A stretch of 64,000 nt of DNA, taken from contig NZ_CP031963.1 in assembly GCF_003443675.1 (NCBI RefSeq), positions 3,557,501 to 3,621,500 on the forward strand. Reading direction: 5' to 3'. Position 1 is the stretch's first letter; each line of letters opens with the position of its first letter. The DNA comes from Aquimarina sp. BL5. GTDB lineage: Bacteria > Bacteroidota > Bacteroidia > Flavobacteriales > Flavobacteriaceae. This document shows positions 9,314 through 16,796 of the stretch, piece by piece. The notes under the pieces are model-generated. The model was given only the letters and a program-made list of their open reading frames with translations. It was not told the origin of the DNA and did no database searches. The position numbers and the translations under genes were made by a program.

Positions 9314-9949
9314 ATGGGCAAGAAAGAAAAGTTTTATGTTGTTTGGGAAGGTCACAAACCGGGTATCTATACCAAATGGGATGATTGCAAAGCAGCAGTA
9401 AAAGGGTATGCAAGTGCAAAGTATAAGTCTTTTGAATCTTTTGATTTAGCAAAGAAAGCCTATAATGGGGATTATGAAGATTATAAAGGAAAAAGCAAAC
9501 CAAAATCTTCTCTTACCAAAGAACAATTAGAAAAAATAGGAGAACCTAATCTATACTCTATAGCTGTAGATGCAGCCTCCAGTGGTAATCCTGGTAAAAT
9601 GGAGTATAGAGGAGTGGATACACAGACAGTAAAGCAACTTTTTCACCAAGGGCCTTTCCCACAGGGAACAAATAATATAGGTGAGTTTTTAGCATTAGTT
9701 CACGGATTAGCATACTTAAAAAAGAAAGGTAGTGATAGAATTTTATATACAGATTCTAAAATTGCCATGGGTTGGGTGCAGAGAAAAACCTGTAAAACAA
9801 AGCTACAGCGTAACGCGAAAAACAAGGAAATGTTTGATCTGGTAGATCGGGCAATTACTTGGCTTAAAGAAAACAAATATACTACGACTATAGTGAAATG
9901 GGAAACCAAAGCATGGGGTGAAATCCCAGCTGATTTTGGCAGAAAGTAA
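9314..9949 (+). CDS. Ribonuclease H1 with N-terminal viroplasmin/hybrid-binding domain
   Basis: It degrades the RNA strand of RNA-DNA hybrids. From ATG 9314 the protein is 211 residues. The N-terminal hybrid-binding domain (KFYVVWEGHKPGIYTKWDDC, about residues 5-50) is joined by a Lys-rich linker to the RNase H fold. Catalytic acids are visible in order: AVDAASSGNP, NNIGEFLAL, LYTDSK and the last Asp in IPADFGRK. In-frame starts at 9239 and 9248 would add a tail absent from the family, and they abut a dispersed repeat, so 9314 is preferred. This two-domain form is standard in Bacteroidota. Confidence 0.93.
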   Translation: MGKKEKFYVVWEGHKPGIYTKWDDCKAAVKGYASAKYKSFESFDLAKKAYNGDYEDYKGKSKPKSSLTKEQLEKIGEPNLYSIAVDAASSGNPGKMEYRGVDTQTVKQLFHQGPFPQGTNNIGEFLALVHGLAYLKKKGSDRILYTDSKIAMGWVQRKTCKTKLQRNAKNKEMFDLVDRAITWLKENKYTTTIVKWETKAWGEIPADFGRK

Positions 9950-9987
9950 TGTGGGGAATTGTATTAAAAAAAAATTATAAAATAAAC

Positions 9988-10020
9988 AAAATGCTCCAGT
10001 GTTTTTCTGGAGCATTTTTT
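9988..10020. terminator. Bidirectional terminator between RNase H and the astacin genes
   Basis: A perfect 11-bp stem (AAATGCTCCAG with CTGGAGCATTT) is flanked by an A-run on the left and a T-run on the right. It can terminate both converging genes. Confidence 0.85.
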
Positions 10021-10081
10021 AAATAATAAGATTATTAAAATCTAATAAATAAAGCAATTCGCTTTATGATTAAAAGTTTTT

Positions 10082-11152
10082 TTAGCCACCACAAGGCCCA
10101 AGATTACTCCATCCCGAAGCAGTTCTTTGGTATAAATCTCCGTTATAAGTAACTTGATCTCCAGCAGAATAAGAAGCACTTCCGTTATATGGCGCTACAC
10201 CATCACAAGGGTCGGTACTAATAGGACCACAGGCTCCAAGATTTGACCATCCCGAAGCAGTTCTTTGATATAAATCTCCATTATAAGTAACTTGATCTCC
10301 AGTAGAATAAGAAGCATTACCATTATATGGTGCTACGCCAGCACAAATATCTCCGCCAGTAGCAGGAAATGGATATATTGTGCCAATAAATTGTTTATCA
10401 GTGTCTGATAATCGATTATTAGAACCTACTCCAACTCCATCAAGAGTATGTTCTGCAGGAATTGGGTAATGCATAATAGATAGAGGATCATACGTACTAT
10501 AGTTAGTTATACTAGCATCATAGCGTCTAAATAGATTGTTATCAACCTGCGCTCTAGACCAGTTATTTGGTGGTCCTGCATAATAGGCATATACGGTTTC
10601 TTTATCCCAGTTAATTCCTGCAACAGGGTTTTGGTGTTCATGGATCAATCCAAGTGCATGTCCAAATTCGTGAATAGTTGTTCTTCTAAATTCAGAATCA
10701 GTGGTGTTATTATCAAACCACCCAAAGTGCATACTATGCGAATAACTGTTAGAATCGGTTCCTAGATAAGACCAAGAACCAGCTTCGTTTGCATATTGAC
10801 CCTCTCTAAAGGCAATTTTAATGTTCGCGCTGCTATTAGAAGAAACCCATTCAAATTTTAGATTTGCGTAGCTTTCCCATTCTACTGCATATTGTCTAAC
10901 CTTAGATTGAACAAAGTTGCTTCCATTTAAAAATTTTACTCGGATAGTTTGTCCGGTATCCCATTGTTTGTCTTTAACACTAGTAGCTTTTGCGCTATTA
11001 GGTGCATCCCATTTAGCTATACATACGTGTGCGCTTTTGGAATCATCAATCTGATTCGTTTCAAAAACGTCTTCAGAGTCCTTTTCACAATTTAATAGAG
11101 AAAATGAAACTAGTGTAGCCAGGGCTAGTCTAGCCAGTTTACTTTTTTTCAT
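10082..11152 (-). CDS. Astacin-type zinc metalloprotease lipoprotein with two chitin-binding-like modules (copy 1)
   Basis: The gene is read from ATG 11152; an in-frame upstream ATG at 11182 would add ten residues before a normal lipoprotein signal peptide (Cys in FSLLNC). The 356-residue protein has a catalytic domain with the astacin zinc site HEFGHALGLIHEH (around residue 161) and the Met-turn SIMHY (around 226). Two tandem modules of about 32 residues follow (from about 278 and 325). Each follows the pattern AYNG..SYS.GDQVTYNGDLYQ..ASGWSNLG, typical of CBM5/12-like chitin-binding domains. It is an exported, lipid-anchored protease, possibly aimed at chitin- or glycan-associated protein. 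It is a tandem paralogue of 11395-12471. Confidence 0.9.
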   Translation of the reverse strand: MKKSKLARLALATLVSFSLLNCEKDSEDVFETNQIDDSKSAHVCIAKWDAPNSAKATSVKDKQWDTGQTIRVKFLNGSNFVQSKVRQYAVEWESYANLKFEWVSSNSSANIKIAFREGQYANEAGSWSYLGTDSNSYSHSMHFGWFDNNTTDSEFRRTTIHEFGHALGLIHEHQNPVAGINWDKETVYAYYAGPPNNWSRAQVDNNLFRRYDASITNYSTYDPLSIMHYPIPAEHTLDGVGVGSNNRLSDTDKQFIGTIYPFPATGGDICAGVAPYNGNASYSTGDQVTYNGDLYQRTASGWSNLGACGPISTDPCDGVAPYNGSASYSAGDQVTYNGDLYQRTASGWSNLGPCGG

Positions 11153-11249
11153 AATAATGTTGAGTTTTGTTAAATATATCATAAAATTAACAAAAATTTA
11201 GTAGGAATGCAATTATATTTGAAAGAAAATACAAAAAAAGCATAAAATT

Positions 11250-11268
11250 ATTACGTAAAAAACGTAAT
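11250..11268. promoter_or_regulatory. Inverted repeat upstream of astacin copy 1
   Basis: ATTACGT and ACGTAAT half-sites are separated by five A residues, about 100 bases upstream of the start codon of the 10082-11152 gene. A two-fold symmetric site of this size fits a regulator operator. The regulator is unknown. No equivalent was found before the second astacin gene. Confidence 0.35.
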
Positions 11269-11312
11269 AAAAACATGTTTTTAACAAATAGCATTGTAGT
11301 AATAAGCTACAC

Positions 11313-11350
11313 AAAAAAATACCCTGGAGTAAATATACAACAGGGTATTT
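11313..11350 (-). terminator. Terminator of astacin copy 2
   Basis: A perfect 10-bp stem (AAATACCCTG with CAGGGTATTT) has a 14-base loop. On the minus strand it runs into a T-tract, 45 bases past the stop of the 11395-12471 gene, so the two paralogues are probably transcribed separately. Confidence 0.7.
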
Positions 11351-11394
11351 CTATTTTTAATATAAACAACTATCGGTTGGTAAATCAATGCCTT

Positions 11395-12471
11395 TTAGCC
11401 ACCACAAGCTCCAAGATTGTTCCATCCACTAGTCGCTAATTGGTACAAACTTCCCTGATAGGTAACTTGATCACCAACAGAATACGAAGTACTGCTATTA
11501 TATGCCGATACACCACTGCAAATATCAGTGCTTGGAGCACTATCACAAGGACCAAGATTGTTCCACCCACTAGCTGCTAATTGGTATAAACTTCCTTGAT
11601 AGGTTACCTGATCACCAACAGTATACGAAGCACTATTATTATATGCTGACACACCGTCACAGTTACCACTTCCGGTGGTTGTGCCAGGGTAAATAGTGGC
11701 TATAAAGGATTTGTCTGTTGCAGATAATTGCGTGTTACTTCCTACCGCAACACCATCTGTAGTATGTTCTGCAGGTATAGGATAGTGCATGATAGATTTT
11801 GGGTCGTATTCACTATAGTTAGAAATATTTGCTTCATAACGTCTGAACAGGTTATTGTCTACCTGTGCTCTACTCCAGTTGTTAGGTGGTCCTGCATAAT
11901 ATGCATATACAGCCTCTTTATCCCAGTTAATACCAGCTACAGGATTTTGATGTTCGTGAATCAAACCAAGAGCATGTCCAAATTCATGAATTGTAGTTCT
12001 TCTAAATTCAGTATCGGATGTATTATTATTAAACCATCCAAAATGCATACTATGTGCTTGGTTATTAGAGTCGGTTCCAAGATATGACCAAGATCCTCCA
12101 TCATTGGCAAATTGGCCTTCTCTAAAACCAATTTTAATGTTTGCACTACTATTAGAAGAAACCCATTCAAACTTAATGTTTGCATAATCCTCCCATTCTA
12201 CTGCATATTGTCGAACTTTGGATTGAACAAAACTATTCCCATTCAAAAATTTCACTCGGATAGTTTGACCTGTTTCCCATTCCTTTGCTTTAACACTAGC
12301 GGCTTTTGAAATGTTATCATCAGTATTCCATTTTTCGATACATACGTGAGCGGCTTTTTCTGTTTCAATTTGGTTTGTTTCGAAAATCTCTTCGGATTCT
12401 TTCTCACAGTTAAACAATGAAAATGAAACTAAAGAGATCAAAACTAACCTGGTTAATTTGGTAGTTTTCAT
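11395..12471 (-). CDS. Astacin-type zinc metalloprotease lipoprotein with two chitin-binding-like modules (copy 2)
   Basis: A 358-residue paralogue of the neighbouring 10082-11152 gene with the same architecture. It has a lipoprotein signal peptide (Cys in FSLFNC), an M12A-type catalytic domain with HEFGHALGLIHEH and SIMHY, and two C-terminal modules (AYN.SASYTVGDQVTYQGSLYQ...GWNNLG). The catalytic domains are nearly identical between copies, while the signal region and binding modules have drifted. Even the 5' leaders share the stretch AAACTCAA just before the start codon. This is a clear tandem duplication, with possible divergence in what the modules bind. Confidence 0.9.
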   Translation of the reverse strand: MKTTKLTRLVLISLVSFSLFNCEKESEEIFETNQIETEKAAHVCIEKWNTDDNISKAASVKAKEWETGQTIRVKFLNGNSFVQSKVRQYAVEWEDYANIKFEWVSSNSSANIKIGFREGQFANDGGSWSYLGTDSNNQAHSMHFGWFNNNTSDTEFRRTTIHEFGHALGLIHEHQNPVAGINWDKEAVYAYYAGPPNNWSRAQVDNNLFRRYEANISNYSEYDPKSIMHYPIPAEHTTDGVAVGSNTQLSATDKSFIATIYPGTTTGSGNCDGVSAYNNSASYTVGDQVTYQGSLYQLAASGWNNLGPCDSAPSTDICSGVSAYNSSTSYSVGDQVTYQGSLYQLATSGWNNLGACGG

Positions 12472-12784
12472 AATTATATTGAGTTTGCTGTTATGTAATA
12501 GATAAACATCTTAAGATGAAAAGACCCTACTTTTTATGTTATTATTGCATGTATTATTTAGGTTAAAAGTTAAAACGCTGTATTTATGACAACAAAGGTT
12601 TGGCAAGATAAATTAGATTTTCAAGAAAGAATTATAGACTCTTTTTTGGAAAGTAAAAAACAAAAACTAACGAATTGAAGGTAGTCAAAAGATACTTAGA
12701 TTTTAATAGAAAGTAAGTTTTCATGAATACCTTTACTACTCAAAACTAAAACGTATATTTGCAAAAAAAATATTACGCTATTTT
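12472..12784. other. 313-bp divergent intergenic region between astacin copy 2 and the PfkB kinase
   Basis: It holds the astacin leader on the left and the kinase promoter on the right. In the middle a 30-codon open frame (12586-12678, + strand; starts MTTKVWQDKLDF) has no ribosome-binding site and no recognisable family, so it is not called as a gene. Confidence 0.5.
12731..12761 (+). promoter_or_regulatory. Bacteroidota-type promoter of the PfkB kinase
   Basis: A -7 element TATATTTG (12754-12761) matches TAnnTTTG. A weak -33 element (CTTT at 12731-12734) lies 19 bases upstream. The start codon follows 23 bases downstream. Confidence 0.55.
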
Positions 12785-13711
12785 ATGAGCAAATTACTTA
12801 TTGTAGGTACTGTAGCCTTTGATGCTATAGAGACACCATTTGGTAAAACAGACAAGATCTTAGGCGGAGCCGCAACATATATAGGTCTTTCTGCGGCTAA
12901 TTTCAATGTCCCTTCAGCGATAGTTTCTGTTGTTGGAGATGACTTCCCAGAGGAATATCTAACAATGCTTCAAAAGAAAAACATTGACACCTCTGCTATA
13001 GAGGTTGTAAAAGGAGGAAAAACATTTTTCTGGAGCGGAAGATATCATAATGACCTAAACTCTAGGGATACCTTAGATACTCAACTTAATGTATTAGCAG
13101 ATTTTAATCCAGTAGTTCCTGCTGAGTATAAGGATTCAGAAATTGTTATGTTGGGAAATTTGCACCCATTAGTTCAGCTTAGTGTTTTAGAACAAATGAC
13201 AACTAAGCCAAAGTTAGCTGTTTTGGATACCATGAACTTCTGGATGGACAATGCCTTAGAGGATTTGATGAAAGTTATTGCAGAAGTAGATGTAATTACT
13301 ATTAATGATGAGGAAGCAAGACAACTAAGTGGAGAATATTCATTGGTGAAAGCGGCTAGAGCAATTGAGAAAATGGGGCCGAAATATGTGGTGATCAAAA
13401 AGGGAGAACACGGTGCATTATTATTTCATAATGGCCAAATTTTCTTTGCACCTGCATTACCATTAGAAGAGGTATTTGATCCTACAGGAGCTGGAGATAC
13501 ATTTGCAGGAGGTTTTACTGGGTATTTAACAAAAACAGGAGATCTCTCTTTTGAGAATATGAAAAAAGCAATCATTCACGCTTCTAACCTAGCTTCCTTT
13601 TGTGTGGAGAAGTTTGGTACAGAAAGAATGCAAGACTTAAAACGAGAAGAAGTTCAGAAACGACTTCTACAATTTAGGGAATTAACACAATTCGAAATAG
13701 AATTGTCTTAA
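12785..13711 (+). CDS. PfkB-family carbohydrate/nucleoside kinase
   Basis: This 308-residue ribokinase-fold protein has the N-terminal glycine pair region ILGGAATYIGLSAA and the C-terminal PfkB signature DPTGAGDTFAGGF, whose Asp is the catalytic base. Substrate specificity cannot be read from the sequence; ribokinase-like or adenosine-kinase-like activity is possible. It lies 100 bases upstream of a purF-like gene, with a terminator between them. A nucleoside or ribose role feeding PRPP/purine metabolism is therefore plausible but only inferred. Confidence 0.88.
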   Translation: MSKLLIVGTVAFDAIETPFGKTDKILGGAATYIGLSAANFNVPSAIVSVVGDDFPEEYLTMLQKKNIDTSAIEVVKGGKTFFWSGRYHNDLNSRDTLDTQLNVLADFNPVVPAEYKDSEIVMLGNLHPLVQLSVLEQMTTKPKLAVLDTMNFWMDNALEDLMKVIAEVDVITINDEEARQLSGEYSLVKAARAIEKMGPKYVVIKKGEHGALLFHNGQIFFAPALPLEEVFDPTGAGDTFAGGFTGYLTKTGDLSFENMKKAIIHASNLASFCVEKFGTERMQDLKREEVQKRLLQFRELTQFEIELS

Positions 13712-13722
13712 TAGTAAATTAT

Positions 13723-13756
13723 AAGCCCTGCTCATTTCGTGTAAGGGCTTTTTTAA
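13723..13756 (+). terminator. Terminator of the PfkB kinase gene
   Basis: The stem AAGCCCT/AGGGCTT with a 14-base loop is followed by a T-run, 11 bases after the stop codon. Confidence 0.7.
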
Positions 13757-13811
13757 TTGGCAATTAAATATTAGACCTACTATAACACAACAATAGAATT
13801 TTTGGAATACA

Positions 13812-15710
13812 ATGAGTGATGCCTTAAAACATGAATGCGGAATAGCATTTATTAGATTATTAAAACCATTAGAGTATTATAAAGAGAAATACGGAAGTGC
13901 ATTTTATGGAGTAAATAAAATGTATCTGATGATGGAAAAGCAGCATAATCGCGGACAAGATGGAGCGGGATTCGCTAGTATTAAATTAGACACACCTCCT
14001 GGAGAACGATACATAAGTAGAGTTCGTTCAAGTGAATCGCAACCAATTCAAGATATTTTTTCGCAAATTAATGATAGAATTAATAAAGAATTGGTAGAAC
14101 ATCCTGAGTATGCTGATGATGTTGATCTACAGAAAAAAAACATTCCTTATATAGGAGAGGTTTTATTAGGTCACGTTCGTTATGGTACATTTGGTAAAAA
14201 TAGTGTAGAAAGCGTACATCCTTTTTTAAGACAAAACAACTGGATGCATCGTAACCTGATCGTAGCGGGTAATTTTAATATGACTAATAATAATGTGCTA
14301 TTTGATAATTTAGTACGATTAGGTCAGCACCCTAAGGATCATGTGGATACTGTTACCGTAATGGAAAAAATTGGTCACTTTTTGGATTCTGAAGTTGCCA
14401 AATTGTATAAGAAGCTTAAAAAGGAAGGCTATAGTAAAGTAGATGCCTCACCTGAAATTGTAGAAAGATTAAATGTTGTCAAAATCCTTAAGAAATCATC
14501 TAGAGATTGGGATGGAGGTTATGCTATGGCTGGAATGTTAGGTCATGGGGATGCTTTTGTTCTTAGAGATCCTGCAGGAATAAGACCGGCTTATTATTAT
14601 CAAGATGATGAAGTAGTTGTTGTGGCTTCTGAAAGACCTGTAATTCAAACAGTGTTTAATGTTCCATTTGATAAGGTTATAGAATTAGATCCAGGAAAAG
14701 CTATTATCGTTAAAAAAGATGGAAAAACATCTATAAATAAAATTATTGAGCCATTAGAAAGAAAAGCTTGTTCTTTTGAACGTATTTATTTTTCAAGAGG
14801 AAGTGATGCAGAAATTTATGAAGAAAGAAAGAATCTTGGTAAGCTAATTATGCCGCAAGTATTAAAGGAAATAGATCACGATACTGTAAACACTGTTTTT
14901 TCTTTTATACCTAACACCGCGGAAACATCTTTCTACGGTATGGTAGAAGCTGCGCAAGATGAATTAAATAAACAAAAAAATGAAACCATACTTTCTGAGA
15001 AAGATTCGTTAACTGACGAGCGATTGACAGAAATACTTTCTTCTAGATTGAGAACTGAAAAATTAGCTATTAAAGATGCGAAGCTACGTACATTTATTAC
15101 AGAAGATAGTAGTAGAGATGATTTAGTAGCTCACGTTTATGATGTTACATATGGAGTAGTGAAACATCAGGACAATCTGGTAATAATAGACGATAGTATC
15201 GTAAGAGGAACGACCTTAAAGAAGAGTATTATCAAAATGCTCGACAGGTTAAAACCTAAAAAAATTATAGTTGTTTCTTCCGCTCCTCAGATTCGTTATC
15301 CGGATTGTTACGGAATCGATATGGCGCGATTAGAAGGGCTTATTGCTTTTAAGGCTTCATTAGAATTGTTAAAAGAAAATGGTAATTATGATCTAGTAGA
15401 GCAAGTGTATGAAAAGTGTAAAGCGCAAGAGAACCTAGCAGATGAAGAAGTTCAGAATTTTGTAAAAGAGATATATGAAGGTTTTTCTGATCAAGAAATA
15501 AGCGATAAAATAGCTGAGTTACTAATTGATGATACAGTCAATGCGGATATAAAAATTATTTATCAAACTGTAGATAATCTTCATGTTGCTTGCCCTAAGA
15601 ATTTAGGAGATTGGTATTTTACAGGTGATTACCCAACCATAGGAGGGAATAGAGTCGTAAATAAAGCGTTTATAAATTTTTTCGAAGGGAAAGATGAACG
15701 TGCGTACTAA
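13812..15710 (+). CDS. purF: Amidophosphoribosyltransferase, long Bacteroidota form
   Basis: It transfers the glutamine amide nitrogen to PRPP, the first step of purine synthesis. The N-terminal Ntn glutaminase domain has its nucleophile at Cys9 (HECGIAF), implying removal of an eight-residue propeptide, and also shows HNRGQDGAG and GHVRYGT. The phosphoribosyltransferase domain has the PRPP loop VIIDDSIVRGTT (around residues 455-466). At 632 residues it is well over the roughly 470-510 of classical PurF; the surplus lies in extra segments between the two motifs and in a C-terminal extension. A second, classical PurF may exist elsewhere in the genome. Confidence 0.88.
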   Translation: MSDALKHECGIAFIRLLKPLEYYKEKYGSAFYGVNKMYLMMEKQHNRGQDGAGFASIKLDTPPGERYISRVRSSESQPIQDIFSQINDRINKELVEHPEYADDVDLQKKNIPYIGEVLLGHVRYGTFGKNSVESVHPFLRQNNWMHRNLIVAGNFNMTNNNVLFDNLVRLGQHPKDHVDTVTVMEKIGHFLDSEVAKLYKKLKKEGYSKVDASPEIVERLNVVKILKKSSRDWDGGYAMAGMLGHGDAFVLRDPAGIRPAYYYQDDEVVVVASERPVIQTVFNVPFDKVIELDPGKAIIVKKDGKTSINKIIEPLERKACSFERIYFSRGSDAEIYEERKNLGKLIMPQVLKEIDHDTVNTVFSFIPNTAETSFYGMVEAAQDELNKQKNETILSEKDSLTDERLTEILSSRLRTEKLAIKDAKLRTFITEDSSRDDLVAHVYDVTYGVVKHQDNLVIIDDSIVRGTTLKKSIIKMLDRLKPKKIIVVSSAPQIRYPDCYGIDMARLEGLIAFKASLELLKENGNYDLVEQVYEKCKAQENLADEEVQNFVKEIYEGFSDQEISDKIAELLIDDTVNADIKIIYQTVDNLHVACPKNLGDWYFTGDYPTIGGNRVVNKAFINFFEGKDERAY

Positions 15711-15867
15711 AAAAACGAAAAACAGCGTTGTTAAAATCAGTTAATTTGTGTATTTCAACAAGTATTTTAGCTTTTCATCTAAAACATTTTTACACAATGA
15801 AATAACGCTTTATATTAGCAGAGCCATAGCATAAGTAGGTTAAGTTCATGGTAGATTTGGGGCAAAA

Positions 15868-15892
15868 AAAGGTGGACTTTCCACCTTTTTTT
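15868..15892 (+). terminator. Strong plus-strand terminator
   Basis: The stem AAAGGTGG/CCACCTTT, with a short loop, is followed by a run of T. It is the last element before the converging SOD gene and ends either the purF-like transcript or a separate short RNA. Confidence 0.75.
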
Positions 15893-15924
15893 ATTTTAGG
15901 ATAGTTTGTAAAAAAAGATATATA

Positions 15925-15955
15925 AAAAAGAGTCGTAATATTTACGACTCTTTTT
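15925..15955. terminator. Bidirectional terminator downstream of superoxide dismutase
   Basis: A perfect 14-bp stem (AAAAAGAGTCGTAA with TTACGACTCTTTTT) has a 3-base loop and A/T runs on both sides. It lies 29 bases past the SOD stop on the minus strand. Confidence 0.85.
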
Positions 15956-15983
15956 GTTTATTATAAGAAATGTTGAATATAAT

Positions 15984-16592
15984 CTATTTTCCTTGTGCAT
16001 ATCTTTTAGAAACTTCATCCCAGTTAATAACATTAAAAAATGCAGAGATATAATCAGGACGACGATTTTGGTAATTTAGGTAATAAGCATGTTCCCATAC
16101 ATCAAGACCTAAAATAGGAGTTCCTCCACAACCAGTACCTGGCATTAATGGATTATCTTGGTTTGGAGTAGCACAAACTTCTACTTTACCACCTTCCTGA
16201 ACGCATAACCAAGCCCATCCAGAACCAAATTGTGTTGCTGCAGCATTAGAAAAAGCCTCTTTGAATGCATCAAAAGAACCAAAAGCAGTATTAATAGCAT
16301 CTCCAAGCTCACCAGAAGGAGTTCCACCGCCATTAGGGGACATAATTTCCCAGAACAAACTATGGTTATAGTAACCACCACCATTGTTTCTAACAGCACC
16401 ATTAGATTTGTCTAGATTAATAAGAATGTTTTCTATAGTTTTGCCGTCGAGATCAGTTCCAGAAATAGCAGCATTCAATTTATTAGTATATCCAGCATGA
16501 TGTTTATCATGATGAATTTCCATTGTACGAGCATCTATGTTAGGTTCTAATGCGTCAAAGGCATATTTTAATTTCGGTAATTCAAATGACAT
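15984..16592 (-). CDS. sodA: Superoxide dismutase, Fe/Mn family
   Basis: It converts superoxide to oxygen and hydrogen peroxide. The 202-residue protein keeps all metal ligands: His in [11 protein letters not shown], His in [11 protein letters not shown], and Asp and His in LDVWEHAYY. The [13 protein letters not shown] form favours manganese over iron, although cambialistic use is possible. No signal peptide is present, so it acts in the cytoplasm. The gene stands alone. Confidence 0.95.
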   Translation of the reverse strand: MSFELPKLKYAFDALEPNIDARTMEIHHDKHHAGYTNKLNAAISGTDLDGKTIENILINLDKSNGAVRNNGGGYYNHSLFWEIMSPNGGGTPSGELGDAINTAFGSFDAFKEAFSNAAATQFGSGWAWLCVQEGGKVEVCATPNQDNPLMPGTGCGGTPILGLDVWEHAYYLNYQNRRPDYISAFFNVINWDEVSKRYAQGK

Positions 16593-16629
16593 AATCTATT
16601 TTTTTTAGTTAATAAGAAAAAAATGAAAC

Positions 16630-16637
16630 CAAATTTA
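16630..16637 (-). promoter_or_regulatory. Candidate -7 element for superoxide dismutase
   Basis: On the minus strand the sequence TAAATTTG matches TAnnTTTG, about 40 bases before the start codon. The matching -33 region is only T-rich, so this is a moderate candidate. Confidence 0.4.
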
Positions 16638-16796
16638 GGAATAAGAGTGATGAATAAAAATTAATATTTGTTATAAATTAATTAAATTCAAATTTTTCCA
16701 AACTCCTTTCTATGCGGAACTTGGGTTCAATTTATTTTTAGTTGTTATTAATACACAAAAACTACTCTTTTTTGATACTTTAGTAAAAAAACAGAC

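Larger units (their letters stand above)
15711..15983. other. Purine/SOD intergenic region, possible short transcript
   Basis: This 273-bp gap contains a hairpin with a T-run at 15868-15892, more than 150 bases after the purF-like stop, and the SOD terminator. The distance leaves room for a long 3' UTR or a small RNA of about 60-100 bases. No clear TAnnTTTG promoter is seen, so this stays open. Confidence 0.3.

Noticed and set aside
12586..12678. 30-codon open frame starting MTTKVWQDKLDF
   Set aside because: No ribosome-binding site, no recognisable family, and a length easily reached by chance in this composition.
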